Assembly: GCA_002105175.1 (NCBI GenBank)
Contig: MCGE01000014.1
Location: forward strand, 930,001 to 994,000
Length of the DNA stretch: 64,000 nt
Source: Absidia repens
Taxonomy: Eukaryota > Mucoromycota > Mucoromycetes > Mucorales > Cunninghamellaceae
Direction: 5' to 3'
The number at the start of each line of letters is the position of its first letter. Positions within the stretch are counted from its first letter, which is position 1. Position numbers and translations under genes: made by a program. The notes under the pieces were generated by a model that worked only from the letters and a program-made list of their open reading frames with translations, made no database searches and was not told the DNA's origin. Below, one piece after another: positions 23,546 to 36,924 of the stretch.

Positions 23546-25394
23546 TCACGCCTCGATTTTTTGTTGTCCAGAATTTTCCTCAACTTCGCCAAGAGCTTGA
23601 CCCATCTTGACGGTTTGACCAGCAGTGACATTAAACTTGAATGACAATGGAGCTTCGAATACAAGTACAACAGTAGAGCCCAAATAAAACCCACCCATTT
23701 CTTCACCGAATTGTAATGGTTTGCCACCAAGACGTTTGCTTGCGGATCGATAAGTAACTTCAGTATAAGTGCCCATGGGTAAATCTTCCTTTTTGTTAGT
23801 TTTCAAAGCCTACCGTATAACAAGAATAAAAGGTGAGTATAATGACGTTCGTTTTTTTATCTTAATGGGCGACTGACTTACCTCGTCGAAGTTGATTTTA
23901 ATTGATCCTACATTAGTTGCACCAACAGGAATCATAGAGAAGAAACCATGCTTCCATTTTCCTAACAAGACCACCCGTTCGTTCAAGACAAAAAGATTTT
24001 GTAAAAGGTTCACAAAGTAAGGAGACACAGAGAAAAGTTCACCTAATAGTTTACAAAAAAAAAAAAAAAAAAGTCATCAGAAATTGTAAAATTATATTTT
24101 CATTCAATTACCTGCAAAATGACGTCTCGTTTGGACCACCCAATTGGCAGGAGAATGGAATCGATGATAGTCACCGGGAGCCAAATATACAACACAAAAG
24201 AAAAGACCATGACCAGGTTTGCATTTGTGTTCACCTATCGTATTGTTGTTGGTTGGTGTGATCTCCTCCGTACGGATCAATTCCTTGGCTTCCGCATCAG
24301 GTATCTTGCTTTCCGATCTAGCCAACCCATCAGGTCCCACACTGCTGTCCGTTTGTACGCCACCTTGGTGATCCGAGCCAAGTAAGTCATCCAGAGAGTA
24401 CTGAATTCCATTGACATTAGCAAACGCTTCTTCATCCACTACTGACGATAAACTGGTGTTCTTTGCATCTTCGGAAGGGGTGGTACTTTCATCGTCTGAC
24501 CCGAGAAGTGCATCCAGTGAATAAGTGACGCCCTTAATCTGTTCGATTTCACGTTCCTCCACAATACCATAATGAAGAATTTTACCATCAGAAGGTGATA
24601 CCTAACAATAGAAAGGATAATTGTGTGCTGTTAGGAGAAAACGCTTAAAAAGCAAGATGTTTCCTTTTTCAAACTTGGCTTACCACAGAGGCATCGGCAA
24701 TGGGTCGTGCGCCATCCTTTAGTTCACGGTAAAAGAACGCGCTCAGGTTCGGGTAACTGTAAAGATCATCGTTTTTCATTTCGTCTAGATTACATCCAAA
24801 GATCCAGCTGTAGAGTTTGTATCCAGCAGGTCGAAGCGCAGTTGGAATCGTTAATGAGTTGAAGGCACCCCAGATTCTTGACATTGTCCGTAAAGGTAGA
24901 GCAGCAGCAACATGCACCTGTCAAAAAGAAGAAGAATAAGTCTACAGTTACTAAAAATTAAAGTAATTTGTTCATTTCTTTTTCAACTTACCTGCCAGGG
25001 CCCGTCTGCTACATACTTTGGCTTTCTTGCTTCATCGTCACCTTTTGCTGCTTCACGTTCGCGGATATGACGGTATTGAATATAGCCAATCACAGCCAGA
25101 CCAAGTCCAACGGGAATAGGATACCATACAGTTTCAGTATTGTTCCAAGCATCACTCATTTGGCCTACAATAATCATAAAAAGTCGTTTTATGTATTAGT
25201 ATGGGAGGAGAATAAGACACTTCCATCTTCGACATGATTGTTTTACCGAACACCGATTTCTTCTTGTGTTGCTGTTGCTGCTGTTGCTGCTGTTGCTGAA
25301 GGACTGTCGGTGATCTATGAAAGCGTCGTACACCACTTCTACCAAGTAAAACCTTGGGTTGAGCTCGAGTAATGCGGGAGGCATGTCGTAGCAT
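23546..25394 (-). CDS. PSD1: Phosphatidylserine decarboxylase proenzyme, mitochondrial
   Basis: Converts phosphatidylserine to phosphatidylethanolamine at the mitochondrial inner membrane. The start ATG is at 25392-25394. The N-terminus, [19 protein letters not shown], is Arg-rich and lacks acids, as in a mitochondrial presequence. A poly-Q tract and a membrane anchor ([18 protein letters not shown]) follow. Catalytic-domain blocks include [44 protein letters not shown] (charge-relay His) and [26 protein letters not shown] contains LGST, where Gly-Ser autocleavage produces the beta chain and the pyruvoyl-bearing alpha chain. A repeated motif, G-x-x-YSLDxLLGSD, occurs twice, 41 residues apart, in an acidic insertion before the HRFHSP block. 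Six exons, about 500 residues, with a stop at 23546-23548. Confidence 0.95.
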
Positions 25395-25584
25395 TGCAAA
25401 CAAATGAAGACCACCGTGGAAGAATGAAAAACAGGAAAAGAAAAAAAAGGTTGTTTTTTGTAAATTTTTGTTGACGAAAAAAAATCAGCCTGCCATATTC
25501 AAATTCCGTCCTCTCATTTTTTCAACAATGGACAGATTTGCATTTTTTTTTATTTTTATTTTCCTTCAAAACAGCGAACAAGAA
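25395..25584. promoter_or_regulatory. Shared divergent promoter region
   Basis: Only 190 bases separate the start codons of the minus-strand phosphatidylserine decarboxylase gene and the plus-strand PPxY membrane protein gene. Both promoters must lie here or overlap. A T-rich run precedes the plus-strand start. No specific binding site can be named. Confidence 0.6.
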
Positions 25585-25770
25585 ATGGACAAGAAAACCA
25601 GAAACCCTCCTGACAGTGATACTGATCTGCCTCCTTCTTATGATGAATCTTCCGGACATCCTCAATACTCACCGTCTCAAGAACCATCTACGTCTGTCGT
25701 GGAAGGATCTTCACCCGTAATGCTTTATCCTGCGGCTCAATCAGTATCAACACAGAATCAACAACAGCAA

Positions 25771-25802
<32 letters not shown>

Positions 25803-25809
25803 ACAGCAT

Positions 25810-25842
<33 letters not shown>

Positions 25843-26257
25843 CAGCAGCAACAGCAACAGCAACCGTATCATTACAGTCCTCGATCACCTAGACACCATG
25901 CTATTATAATCACCTCGACTGTGAGCCAGCAAGGACAGGATGAACGTACGGCATTGTTGAACGGCGTCTTAGAGCGAGAACGACAATTTCCTATTGCAGC
26001 GCTGTTTTTCCTGTTTGGATGGTAAGTAAGGTGTGAGTGACCATAATGAAGCTGTCTGTTTTCATTGTCGATCGCTTTACTATTATAGGTTCTGTCCACC
26101 TCTTTGGTTCATTGGGATGTGCTGTGGTGGCAGTTCAAACAGATATGAAAACTGGTGGGGAAAAGTGAACTTCATCATGGCAATGGCAACTATTCTTACC
26201 TCTATCATTTACAGTATTGTTGGTCTATCTACTGGTCATTGGCTCTTATCACCATAG
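25585..26257 (+). CDS. PPxY-motif, poly-Q protein with C-terminal membrane segments
   Basis: Family not recognised. From the ATG at 25585 the protein begins MDKKTRNPPDSDTDLPPSYD, containing PPSY, the form bound by WW domains of Nedd4/Rsp5-type ubiquitin ligases. A tract of 34 Gln plus one His follows (25759-25863). The C-terminal part is hydrophobic: FPIAALFFLFGWFCPPLWF and, after a short loop with CCGGSSNRYENWWG, MAMATILTSIIYSIVGLST. A 65-base intron (GTAAGT at 26022 to TATAG at about 26088) is phased so that TG plus G restores Trp. The stop is TAG 26255-26257. An upstream in-frame ATG at 25528 would add a hydrophobic 19-residue leader. Likely a small tail-anchored or two-helix membrane protein, possibly a ubiquitin-ligase adaptor; this role is inference. 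Confidence 0.78.
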
Positions 26258-26310
26258 TTATATTATTATCTACTATTGTATTCTGCTAACCTACAGTTTT
26301 ATTTTTATCC

Positions 26311-26316
26311 AATAAA
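26311..26316 (+). terminator. Polyadenylation signal of the PPxY gene
   Basis: AATAAA located 54 bases after the TAG stop at 26255-26257 on the same strand. Confidence 0.55.
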
Positions 26317-26599
26317 CTACACTTATTATACCAATATACGATTACGCCTTCTTTATTTTTATATTGTGTCTATTTGTTATGTATAATTTTGACTTTTAGA
26401 TTCCACGTTCATGCAAGCCAACCTGACTGCCAAGGCTGCTATGCCAAGGGGAATATATAGAAATTTCATGGCATCCTGACATGAATCACTCACAATTTAA
26501 ATTCCGCCTTTGTCTCTCATGCAACTTTTCTCCGTTTTGTTTATTTTTCTTGTCGCTCTCTCATACTCTTTCTTATTATTATTATTCTCCTGTCCTCTT

Positions 26600-26636
<37 letters not shown>

Positions 26637-27990
26637 ATTATTGTTCTCTTGTTCCTTGGCACGAATTGTGCCAGCATTAGTACTATTATTATTATTATTA
26701 TCATGTCTCCTTTCATATTCCTGGTTCCTGATTAGCAATTTATATATATCAAAGTATCTATACCTTCGTCATTTGCGTATCCGCTTTATCACTTTATTCT
26801 ATTTTTACCCCTAAATCCTCCACTTATTCTTACACTTGTCATTTTACATATCAGATTACACACAGCCTCAAATATCACTCATTTACCACTTCTGTTTATT
26901 TATTATCTCAACCATTTCACACCTTGTCGCGCCCTCTTAATTTTTTGTAGTTATCATTAAAGATGGTAATCGGGACAGAGGGATAGGATAGGGTGGGATG
27001 GGATAATGGGATAGGACAAAATGCCGTCCTTGCCATTTTCTGTTTTACTGCTCTCTATATATTGTCTCACCTTATCTCCACCTTAGCTTACTTGTTATTG
27101 TAAAATCCATCAAAAAATTATTCTTTATTATATTCTTATATACTATAGAAAGAACATATAAATATTACAAATTTTTTTATACGAAATAAAAAAGACAGTT
27201 CTTCTTACTTTTTGTTTTATTTCATCATCTATTTCACTCTCGACTTCAATGCAAATTGGCAATTTAAGGTCCTGGGTATGACTGAAAAGTTCAGGACATA
27301 TGTGAATACATGCATCTTTGCCTAATATTGGATACTTGGTGCTGTGTGCATTATACTTGTCGGAATGACGATTTTGGAAATGATAACTGAAAACACGACC
27401 TTCAGAATTTACCATACCCTGCATAAATACATATAGGAACATATCATTGGGTGTTGGGGGCCAAATATACATATCTACTCGATGTGTATATCAGTAGCCG
27501 TTTCAATAGCTATCACATATACAGTAGGAAACAAAACATGAAATTCGCAAATTTGATAGGACAAGAAAAAATAGCTAGAAATGAATTTACGTACTATGTA
27601 AATAGGCCCGCATTTACATTGCACTGTCTCAATGTGGAATGAATGCATTGTATAGATATAGAAGCTAAAAGTAGTCACATACAATCAATTCATACAATTG
27701 AATAGTCTTTTATTGAATAGAATAAGTTGGTTTCCCATACCCAAGGTATTAATTTATCGGGTAAAATGTGATGCAACTAGTTTGGGAATAATGGAGGGGC
27801 AATGACTAACAGCTGATATTGTGTGAGTGTAAAGGTGTTTCATAAAATATAATAAATGGCATAATATTGGTATGGTGACTACAGGTAGATACAGTGTCAT
27901 CTAAATTGTACCTTAAATTAGCTGCGCTAATCGTGGAGGGACATAGACCATTTCATATACGATATATGCATATTTGTATTGTTAATAGAC
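26317..27990. other. Gene-poor spacer
   Basis: T/C-rich DNA with a CT microsatellite (26601-26632) and ATT runs, then AT-rich sequence with no convincing reading frame. A purine-rich G/A stretch lies at about 26.97-27.02 kb. The region runs into the first copy of the dispersed repeat at about 28.0 kb. Confidence 0.5.
26601..26632. repeat. (CT)n microsatellite
   Basis: About 16 uninterrupted CT units. Confidence 0.9.
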
Positions 27991-27999
27991 CGTAATAGG

Positions 28000-28330
28000 A
28001 CACAAGAAATTTATTGGTTAGCAGCATGAGGGCGACTGTTGGGAATCTAAAAAATGGTCAGCACCAATATAAATGAATGACTGTAAAAAGAGATCCGATA
28101 TACTGTCTAAGACATGAGAAAGATTATAAAGGGATATATTTTTACTAAAACGCAAAAACGATTAACATTGAATTTATTGAGATGCTGATGCAAACTATGA
28201 CACACTAACACTAAACTGAGCTAATGGTGCTTCAAAATCCTGGATCCAAAATGAAAGGGTTTCCCCATGCATCTTGTCATCCCTGTTCTGAAACCCCTTC
28301 TAAACTAGTCCTGACACTAATATAAGTCCA
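28000..28330 (+). repeat. Dispersed repeat, copy A
   Basis: Shares the family core AAAATGAAAGGGTTTCCCC-ATGCATCTTGT, then CTTCTAAACTAGTCCTGACA (28.25-28.32 kb). Upstream similarity includes AGACATGAGAAAG and ATTTATTGGTTAGCAGCATG, which align with copies C and F. The inverted AATAAA (TTTATT near 28.17 kb) is kept. Orientation + is defined by the order in which AAAATGAAAGGG precedes CTAGTCCTGAC. Confidence 0.8.
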
Positions 28331-28975
28331 GCATAATCTTCAGAGGCAACAATTGTGAAGGGAAAAAAAAAAAGGAAGAGAGCGGGAAAAAAAAAAAAAA
28401 AGAGAGAAAATAAAATCCACGTGTGCGGGATGTGAAATATTTTCTATGAAAAAAAAATACAGTTCTGACCATTTCCCTGATATTCTTTCGATGGCCTTTT
28501 TCATTTCAATAAAAAATACAGAAGAAGGTTCCACATGACTTTTTTTTAATAAATATAACATAGCTACACACATAAGAACGACAAGATTTTACACAATAAC
28601 GGTGCAATCTCGTTTTCCCACTGAAGTCGTTATTGCGGGTTCCTACTGTAGGCTGTATGCTAATACTATTATACAATATCAATACAATAATGCATGATAT
28701 ATGTACAGTAGATGGTTGATAAATAAAAAATATAAAAGACAAAGACGGGGGGGGTTTGGTGGAGTAGGTATCATAATAAATCAGTTGACTGCTGTTTGTC
28801 AATTTAAGGGACCATATTCTCCAAGAAAAAATAGTTCCCACATGGAGTCTTCACCTACATATTTTAAGTGGTTAAAACAACTTCATGCCCTTTTTTTGGA
28901 ATATGGTAGTGCGAAGAGGGAATATCCCGAACCTTGCCCGAAATAGTAGGGGCCCCTGTCTGGTATATAAATCCT

Positions 28976-28980
<5 letters not shown>

Positions 28981-29006
<26 letters not shown>
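28981..29006. repeat. (AT)n microsatellite
   Basis: Thirteen AT units in an intergenic region. Confidence 0.9.
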
Positions 29007-29012
<6 letters not shown>

Positions 29013-29236
29013 TGGTCTAGTATCAGCATGTTACGGATCTTCATTATTAAAAAGTATTATTATATTGTCATACAGTACGATCACTAGCATGGTCCTCTTC
29101 CGTTCCAATCATTCTATAGAATCGAGCGCCCCGGTTTTCGAATTTTTAAGACTGAATATCGTTTGCCTATTTTCCTCATTTCTTTCATAAGCATTATAGA
29201 TTAAGTATATTCTCGAGTCTAATATAGGATGGAACC

Positions 29237-29267
<31 letters not shown>

Positions 29268-29498
29268 AGCCTTGATGGTGAGACTATTCAGTGTAATTCC
29301 GAGCATTTTTTTTTCTTTAATTAGGCGTAGATCGCGCATAAGGAAGAAAAAGATGACTCTGTGTCCGCCTTTTATCTCCTTGCATGATGTGCATCCGTCA
29401 ATTATTTACTTTTAAATGTGTGGAATTGTATAGGTAAAGATGAAAAAAAAGCTTAAAAGAAAAAAGAATATTCCTTACGAACGATGCATCTTATCTTA

Positions 29499-29537
29499 CT
29501 ATTATTATTATTATTATTATTGTTGTTGTTGTTGTTG
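29499..29537. repeat. ATT/GTT trinucleotide run
   Basis: About seven ATT units pass directly into about six TTG units. Confidence 0.85.
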
Positions 29538-29776
29538 ACGTGAAACAAGTAACCAAAGTATTATGAAAGAAAATATTGGATCAACCATTTCTATTTAGAA
29601 ATGATTTTCCATTTGAGAAAATTAAGGTTCTCACGCTGTTTTTTATTTTTCTATTTAAATGTATCTTTCCTTTTAAAAAAGTAATAAAGGAAGAGAAAAA
29701 TTGGTTTTTCGTCCATAGGATCATAGCCTCTTCACTTTTTACATCTTTCCCTTGGTCTCTTTTTTAAAAAAAAATT

Positions 29777-30082
29777 ATGAAATATCAGGTACAAAGTCGA
29801 CGACTGTTAGCGCCCGTGACCAATAAATGGATGATGATCACTATTGTTCCACATCGCCCAATTGTGACTCATCAAGGCAGCCAGACCTCGAGCGATCAAT
29901 CAAATATTAACAACAACAAAAACTCCCAGTGTTTATCGAATCAAGCGGATGATTATTATCATCATCCTACCGCTATATCTGTCTATCAAGTATCGCCAAA
30001 TCCACCTCATGCAAGTTATTTTAGTTCTAGCCATCAATCTGACATTTTTAGTCCTACTGTCAACACCGTTTTTGATGAATAA
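29777..30082 (+). CDS. Candidate small protein, Gln/Ser/His-rich
   Basis: Open frame of 101 codons from the ATG at 29777 to a TAA at 30080-30082. The start is MKYQVQSRRLLAPVTNKWMM, the middle is Ser/Asn/Gln-rich, and the end is SHQSDIFSPTVNTVFDE. No known domain is seen. Codon choice (GCC/ACC/GTC, CAA, CCA) and amino-acid mix resemble the disordered parts of neighbouring real genes rather than the AT-rich flanks. The frame sits between a T-rich leader and a T-rich 3' flank. It could also be one exon of a longer gene or a chance frame; no partner exon was found. Confidence 0.42.
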   Translation: MKYQVQSRRLLAPVTNKWMMITIVPHRPIVTHQGSQTSSDQSNINNNKNSQCLSNQADDYYHHPTAISVYQVSPNPPHASYFSSSHQSDIFSPTVNTVFDE

Positions 30083-30542
30083 TACAATACTGCTGAGCAA
30101 TAAGACCTTTATCATTAGTATTATTTTTATTATTATTATACTATTATTATTTGTGTATTAAAACATCCATAAGTTATCACTGTCAACGAACAAGATAGAT
30201 TCTGTGTATTTTTTCTAGAGAGGTGATAAACATGTGATAAAGAGCAGGCAAAAGACATAAATATACAAATTTCACCCAAACATCGAGCGCCGTAAGTTTA
30301 CATTCATTTACTCATTTATTCGCAACCCCAATCAACCACACATCAAAGACAATGCATATAAATGGATCAACAATTAATCATTCTACTGCTCTGTCATTAG
30401 AGCGAAGCAACAGAGCAATCAGGTTTTATTTCAATGCACAAAATTAGGTAAAAAAAAAAAAAAAAAAATCAACCACGAATATCATTAATACTAATATCAT
30501 CCTAAGCTACATCCTAAATTACTACTAATCTAAAAAAAAATT
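30083..30542. other. Intergenic region before UGP1
   Basis: About 460 AT-rich bases including an A-run at 30450-30468. No gene seen. It lies between the 3' ends of the small plus-strand frame and UGP1. Confidence 0.4.
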
Positions 30543-32378
<1,836 letters not shown>

Positions 32379-34479
32379 GTTTTTTTTTAAAAGAGAAGTT
32401 TGGGAAAAAAAAAATAGATGTGTTGGGGATTGAAGAAAAAGGAATCGATAAGGAATAGAAAGGGAAGAGGAAAAAAAAAATGGAATCGAATTTTTTGCTG
32501 CCTTTCATATTTATATACCAAGGTTACACAGAAAGTTGCTTTGTAATCCCCGCTCTCCCTTCTCGTCAAACAATGTTCGTTATTGTTGTTCTATTTTCGA
32601 ATAAGACAGTATTCAATTTTTATTTTTATTTTTTGGTTAAAGTTTAAGATCAATGCTGATTTCTTTAAGGCGGATGAAGGTTTTTCAGACGGCTGCATAA
32701 AATTTATGACAGTAGTAAAAATAAAAAATTTGACATACACTGGAAAATTGGGCTACCTACGGGTGGTTATTTCAAAATCATTTTTCTATGCCTATTTCTC
32801 ACCCCAATTCTACCCATTTCACTACCAATCAATTTGGAGCGCAAACAGGATAGGCTACCAAAACAAACAGGATAAAAGATTAATATCTCCTTCCGGTACA
32901 ACCCATATGGGTCATAAGCCGTGGTTTGTCTTTGTCCGTTACAGTGATATGAGCTTCCGATATTTTATCCAGCTTATCTTGATCTAAGGAATGAACCCTT
33001 ATGCTTTGGGAAAGTCAAAAAAAGCTGTTGTGTTACATTCCGTCTCCACTTCGAAAAAATTACCTAGCAATTATGTCTTGCCTGATCTACAGCTAGCTTT
33101 GAAAATTGACAACTAAAATGGAAGTTGAGGCTACCTGTATTATGTTCAGAACTTATATAAACAACTTGATGGTCTACTGTAGCTTTTTAATAATACTGGA
33201 TGGGTAATCATGGGATACTATTTTTTTGGCTATACTTGGTAATTCGAAATTTTATTTGTTTATAGGCAGTGCTATTCGATATAAAAAAAAAATACCACCA
33301 TCACACAGGATGGAAGCTAACTGTAGATCAAGCCCATGATACCATCAGCCAGGAAACGGACATTATTCCCAACATTCCTGTATTTTTTGCAAAATAGAAG
33401 CAATGTGCCACAAGATGCCACAAGATATAAACAAATCACCAAGGCTTTGTAAGCAACTAAGAAGAATAGTTAAAGAAGAGGACAGATATGATACAACGAT
33501 ATGTATACATAGTCGAAAGATGGCTATGGTTTTATTTTGTGTTGACCATCCACACTTAAATACTTTCTTTATTGCCCTAGGTGAGATTTCTGGCTACGAT
33601 AGTTATAAAATACGATTATCAGAATATTCGGGTTGGCTTGAGCTCTTTGGAGAAATACGTTTGTCTGATTGTAGATAATCTTAACGACACTGCCAACATT
33701 ATGTTTCGTGTACTTTTGACACTGATTTCGCATAACGGACTTTGAATTTCGTGTATTTTTCATGACACTTGCAAACCGGGGAGCTCTATTTCTCTTTTTC
33801 CACTTTTTTACTTTATTTATGGATTCGCTATCACTCTGAATTTACGGCAAACTGTTTTGCCATATTTCATAGTAAGTGTTAAGGATTCCTTGTATGACCA
33901 ATGCTTATGAGTAACGTCATTCTTTTTTTCTCATCTTGATATTGGATGTCACCTGCAGAAGATAGGCAGCGGATTTGCCACTTACGCTAGGTCTTTATAG
34001 TGACTTTGGTCGAAATATATGAATAGAAAAACGTGGTTCTGAACTATAGCTAGGCGGTGGAAAAGGTATATTGAGGTCACAAATATGAAGTCTAAGGTGT
34101 ATCGAGTATTTTCAAGCTGGGTATAGCTTAAGGTGCTCCAAGGGGTACTGGTAGGCCGCGATATTAGTGATTGTGTGTGTGTGTGTGTGTGTGTGATAGG
34201 ACCCATCCACTAACCACCTTTTTTTGTCGTATCTATATAATTATTACTTCAATGGAATAGTGTCACTTGTTTACAAAGGACGTATCGAAGAAGATAATAG
34301 TGTCACCGAATTTACAGGGTAATATCATGTAGCGACTGGGGAAGAGATACAGTATTGCCTTGTCTTAGCTAAATATTCAGGGCGAATCTATCTTGATTTG
34401 GGTACAAGCAAGGCATGGAATAAAGGTAATAAAAGGAAAGGATTAAAATTAGAACCATCCTTGACCTCTGATCTCCCTC

Positions 34480-34510
<31 letters not shown>

Positions 34511-34662
34511 CCTGCATGTATCGTATACAACGATTTCAAAATATACATCGGTACAAAAATGACGAAATCAAACGACTTATGAATTCATTGTTTAATGATG
34601 CTATTTTGTAATAGGCGACTGATTTGATACCACCTACCTTACCATCATTGATAGATCACCAA
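32379..34662. other. Gene-poor spacer, 2.3 kb
   Basis: Includes the UGP1 promoter (32.38-32.6 kb, purine/T-rich). Degenerate DNA follows; a stretch near 33.96-34.05 kb weakly resembles the 5' segment of the dispersed repeat seen at 48.85 and 61.85 kb. A (GT)n run lies at 34171-34194 and a T-run of about 30 at 34481-34510. A 92-codon frame at 33403-33678 is not convincing. No gene assigned. Confidence 0.45.
34171..34194. repeat. (TG)n microsatellite
   Basis: Twelve TG units. Confidence 0.9.
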
Positions 34663-34845
34663 TCAAACCCATGACCCCAAGTGGCGACGGTGGTGGTAGC
34701 AACCTTGCGTATCCTCCTCTTCGGCATGTTTACCACGAACAAGAAATGGTTCTAACATACCTGGTGGAATCTGGTCCCAATCACCTTCATTTTTCTCTTG
34801 GACTCTTTGAATACCGGTGGTAGTGGTAGTGTTGGTGTCCATCAT
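34663..34845 (-). CDS. Candidate 60-residue protein
   Basis: Starts at the ATG 34843-34845, immediately followed by a second ATG, and ends with TGA at 34663-34665. It begins MMDTNTTTTTGIQRVQEK and continues NEGDWDQIPPGMLEPFLVRG, then KHAEEEDTQGCYHHRRHLGS. Codon use is that of well-expressed local genes (GGT, GTC, ACC, CAC), unlike the AT-rich surroundings. A TATATAA box lies about 32 bases upstream of the start on the same strand. No domain is known to me. The WDQIPPGMLEPFLVRG stretch looks structured rather than random. It could also be the first exon of a longer gene, but no GT donor was needed to close the frame. Confidence 0.55.
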   Translation of the reverse strand: MMDTNTTTTTGIQRVQEKNEGDWDQIPPGMLEPFLVRGKHAEEEDTQGCYHHRRHLGSWV

Positions 34846-34876
34846 CCCAAACCTTTGACTGCACCCTTCGTGAGCG

Positions 34877-34883
34877 TTATATA
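34877..34883 (-). promoter_or_regulatory. TATA box upstream of the 60-residue frame
   Basis: TATATAA on the minus strand, 31 bases before the ATG at 34845. A clear TATA element so close to a start is uncommon in this window and supports transcription of the short frame. Confidence 0.45.
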
Positions 34884-35680
34884 GAAGTCGAGTATTAATG
34901 CTACTTTGACCAGTTTGGTCTCCGCCAATTCATCTACTCAACAACAAGAACTGTCTTCGGCACCTCCTAAATCCCTTTGGTTGATCTTTGATCATTGTTT
35001 ACTTAGTTTATTTTTATATATCCACATACCCTCTTTTTTTATCGTTATCTAGTCTTTTATTAATATGAAAAATTAAAAATAAAACCCGAATTACCAGTAT
35101 AATCATTATTATATTTGATTTTGGCTTTTTAGTACGGTTTATTTGTATGATTCAACGTGATGTCGACAGTAAATATGGAAAAAGAACGTGTTGGAATTTG
35201 ACAGTAAATGACCATATGTTGAAATGAAATAGGGTTCAATGTGTGACATAACTTGCCAGAAGGATTTGATAGTCAGATTTTATAGTCGAGGTTGGTACCT
35301 TTTCATGTCTAAATTTGATTTTTTTTTGTTTTTTATAGAGGTATCCATCCTTATTTTTTTGATAATAAAAGTCAGGCGCAAGCACAACACCACTCAATGT
35401 TCTTTGAGAAGGAGTATATTAAAGTCCATTTGGAGACCTAAGCGTGAAATTCAATCGAGAATCCTATTTCCAGGTCTTTTTTCTTGCAGTGCAAAACATA
35501 TAAATCGTGTAACATTGACACCTGACTGAATTTTTTTTTCCTCCTTGTCTCCTTTTGTCGCTACGAAAAATACATATTTTTTTTTTCTTTCCATTTTGTT
35601 CATCATTCTCGACCCATTCCACTCTTTTATATATACACATATATATTGTATTGGATCTATATCAGCAACTTCCTTCTGAA
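34884..35680. other. Divergent intergenic region
   Basis: About 800 bases between the small minus-strand frame and the RhoGAP gene. AT-rich, with T-runs near 35.53-35.60 kb just ahead of the RhoGAP start. A plus-strand frame at 35239-35529 has no domain or supporting context. Confidence 0.4.
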
Positions 35681-36883
35681 ATGTCTGCACCTACGGTACC
35701 TTATGTTAGCGTGGAGGAATTCCATCAACTACGTACTCAAAATGAACAGCTATGGAAGATTATCGAACGCCAACGCACCATGATTCAAAACCTCCAAAAG
35801 GAAAACTCGCACTTGGCTGCTGAAAGAGATGGTTTACAAGATAATGTCAACACCTTTGAACGTGCCCGAAAACAACGTGCTTCCATTCTCTTCTCACCTG
35901 AAGCTCTCCGTGCTATGACTGAAACCGATGAGGAACCAAGTCCTATGCCACCTCCACGTTCCCCTTATCGCTCCAATAGTAGCAAACCTGATCAGCAACA
36001 ACAGCCGCCACAACTACCACAGTTGGCTCACAAAGAACATCTTGAACGACAGAAAGGGAAACAATTCAACTTTTCTCTTGACACTTCGGATACAACATTA
36101 ACCGCTGCCGCTACTATGCCTCATCAACAAACACCCACTTCACCACGCAACGTGATCTTGGAAAAGGATGCTCAAACTATGCAAAAATTCAAAACCAACA
36201 CCAACACCAGTACCACCGGTAAACCACCGCCACCTTCTGTTGTACCTGTGCCTAGTGTATCTTCCCCCATTACGACCAGCACCCCTATTGATGAATCTTC
36301 TCTTTCTTCATCATTCGGCTCATCGACCTCATCATTTTTGCGGCCCAACTCTCCACCCGATGCTGCAACATTACGGGGCTCCAATAGCAACAGGTCCAAA
36401 AGGGAAAGCCATATCTTTTTCACACCGCCTTCGTTTTCTGCTGATACACCCACTTTACCTTCTTTGGATACCGGCAGCATCCATCATGCCTACACTGCTG
36501 CTCCTTCTACTACTGCTGCTACTCCCACCAATATCAATAATCCACGTATACCTCCACCCACAACACCAACACCAACGACACCGACTGCTTTTGGCATACC
36601 TCAACAATCACAACCACTGCAAGGCGGTCACCCCATGTCTTCGGTCTCATCTCTATCGTCGTCATCGGCGTCGTCAGTTGTCTCTTCTCCTTTTGCAGGT
36701 GGCATCACCAATATCGCTGTCAAAGTGCTTGGCTCCACTATCCGTCAAAATGAAAAGGGACGTGAAGTCATTTCCTTTATTCTCTCTGTGGGCAAGAAAC
36801 CTGATGAACACAACTTGGAATTTGAAGAACTGTGGCGTGTTGAAAAATTATATTCTCACTTTTTGGAATTAGACAGCAAGGTA

Positions 36884-36924
<41 letters not shown>

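Larger units (their letters stand above)
28331..29776. other. Gene-poor spacer with microsatellites
   Basis: Contains A-rich runs near 28.36-28.40 kb, an (AT)n run at 28981-29006, an A-run of about 29 at 29237-29265 and an ATT/TTG trinucleotide run at 29499-29537. No gene identified. Confidence 0.5.

Noticed and set aside
33403..33678. 92-codon plus-strand reading frame beginning MCHKMPQDINKSPR
   Set aside because: No domain or neighbouring exon, AT-driven composition, and it lies in degenerate spacer DNA. It may be a relic, but there is no support for a gene.
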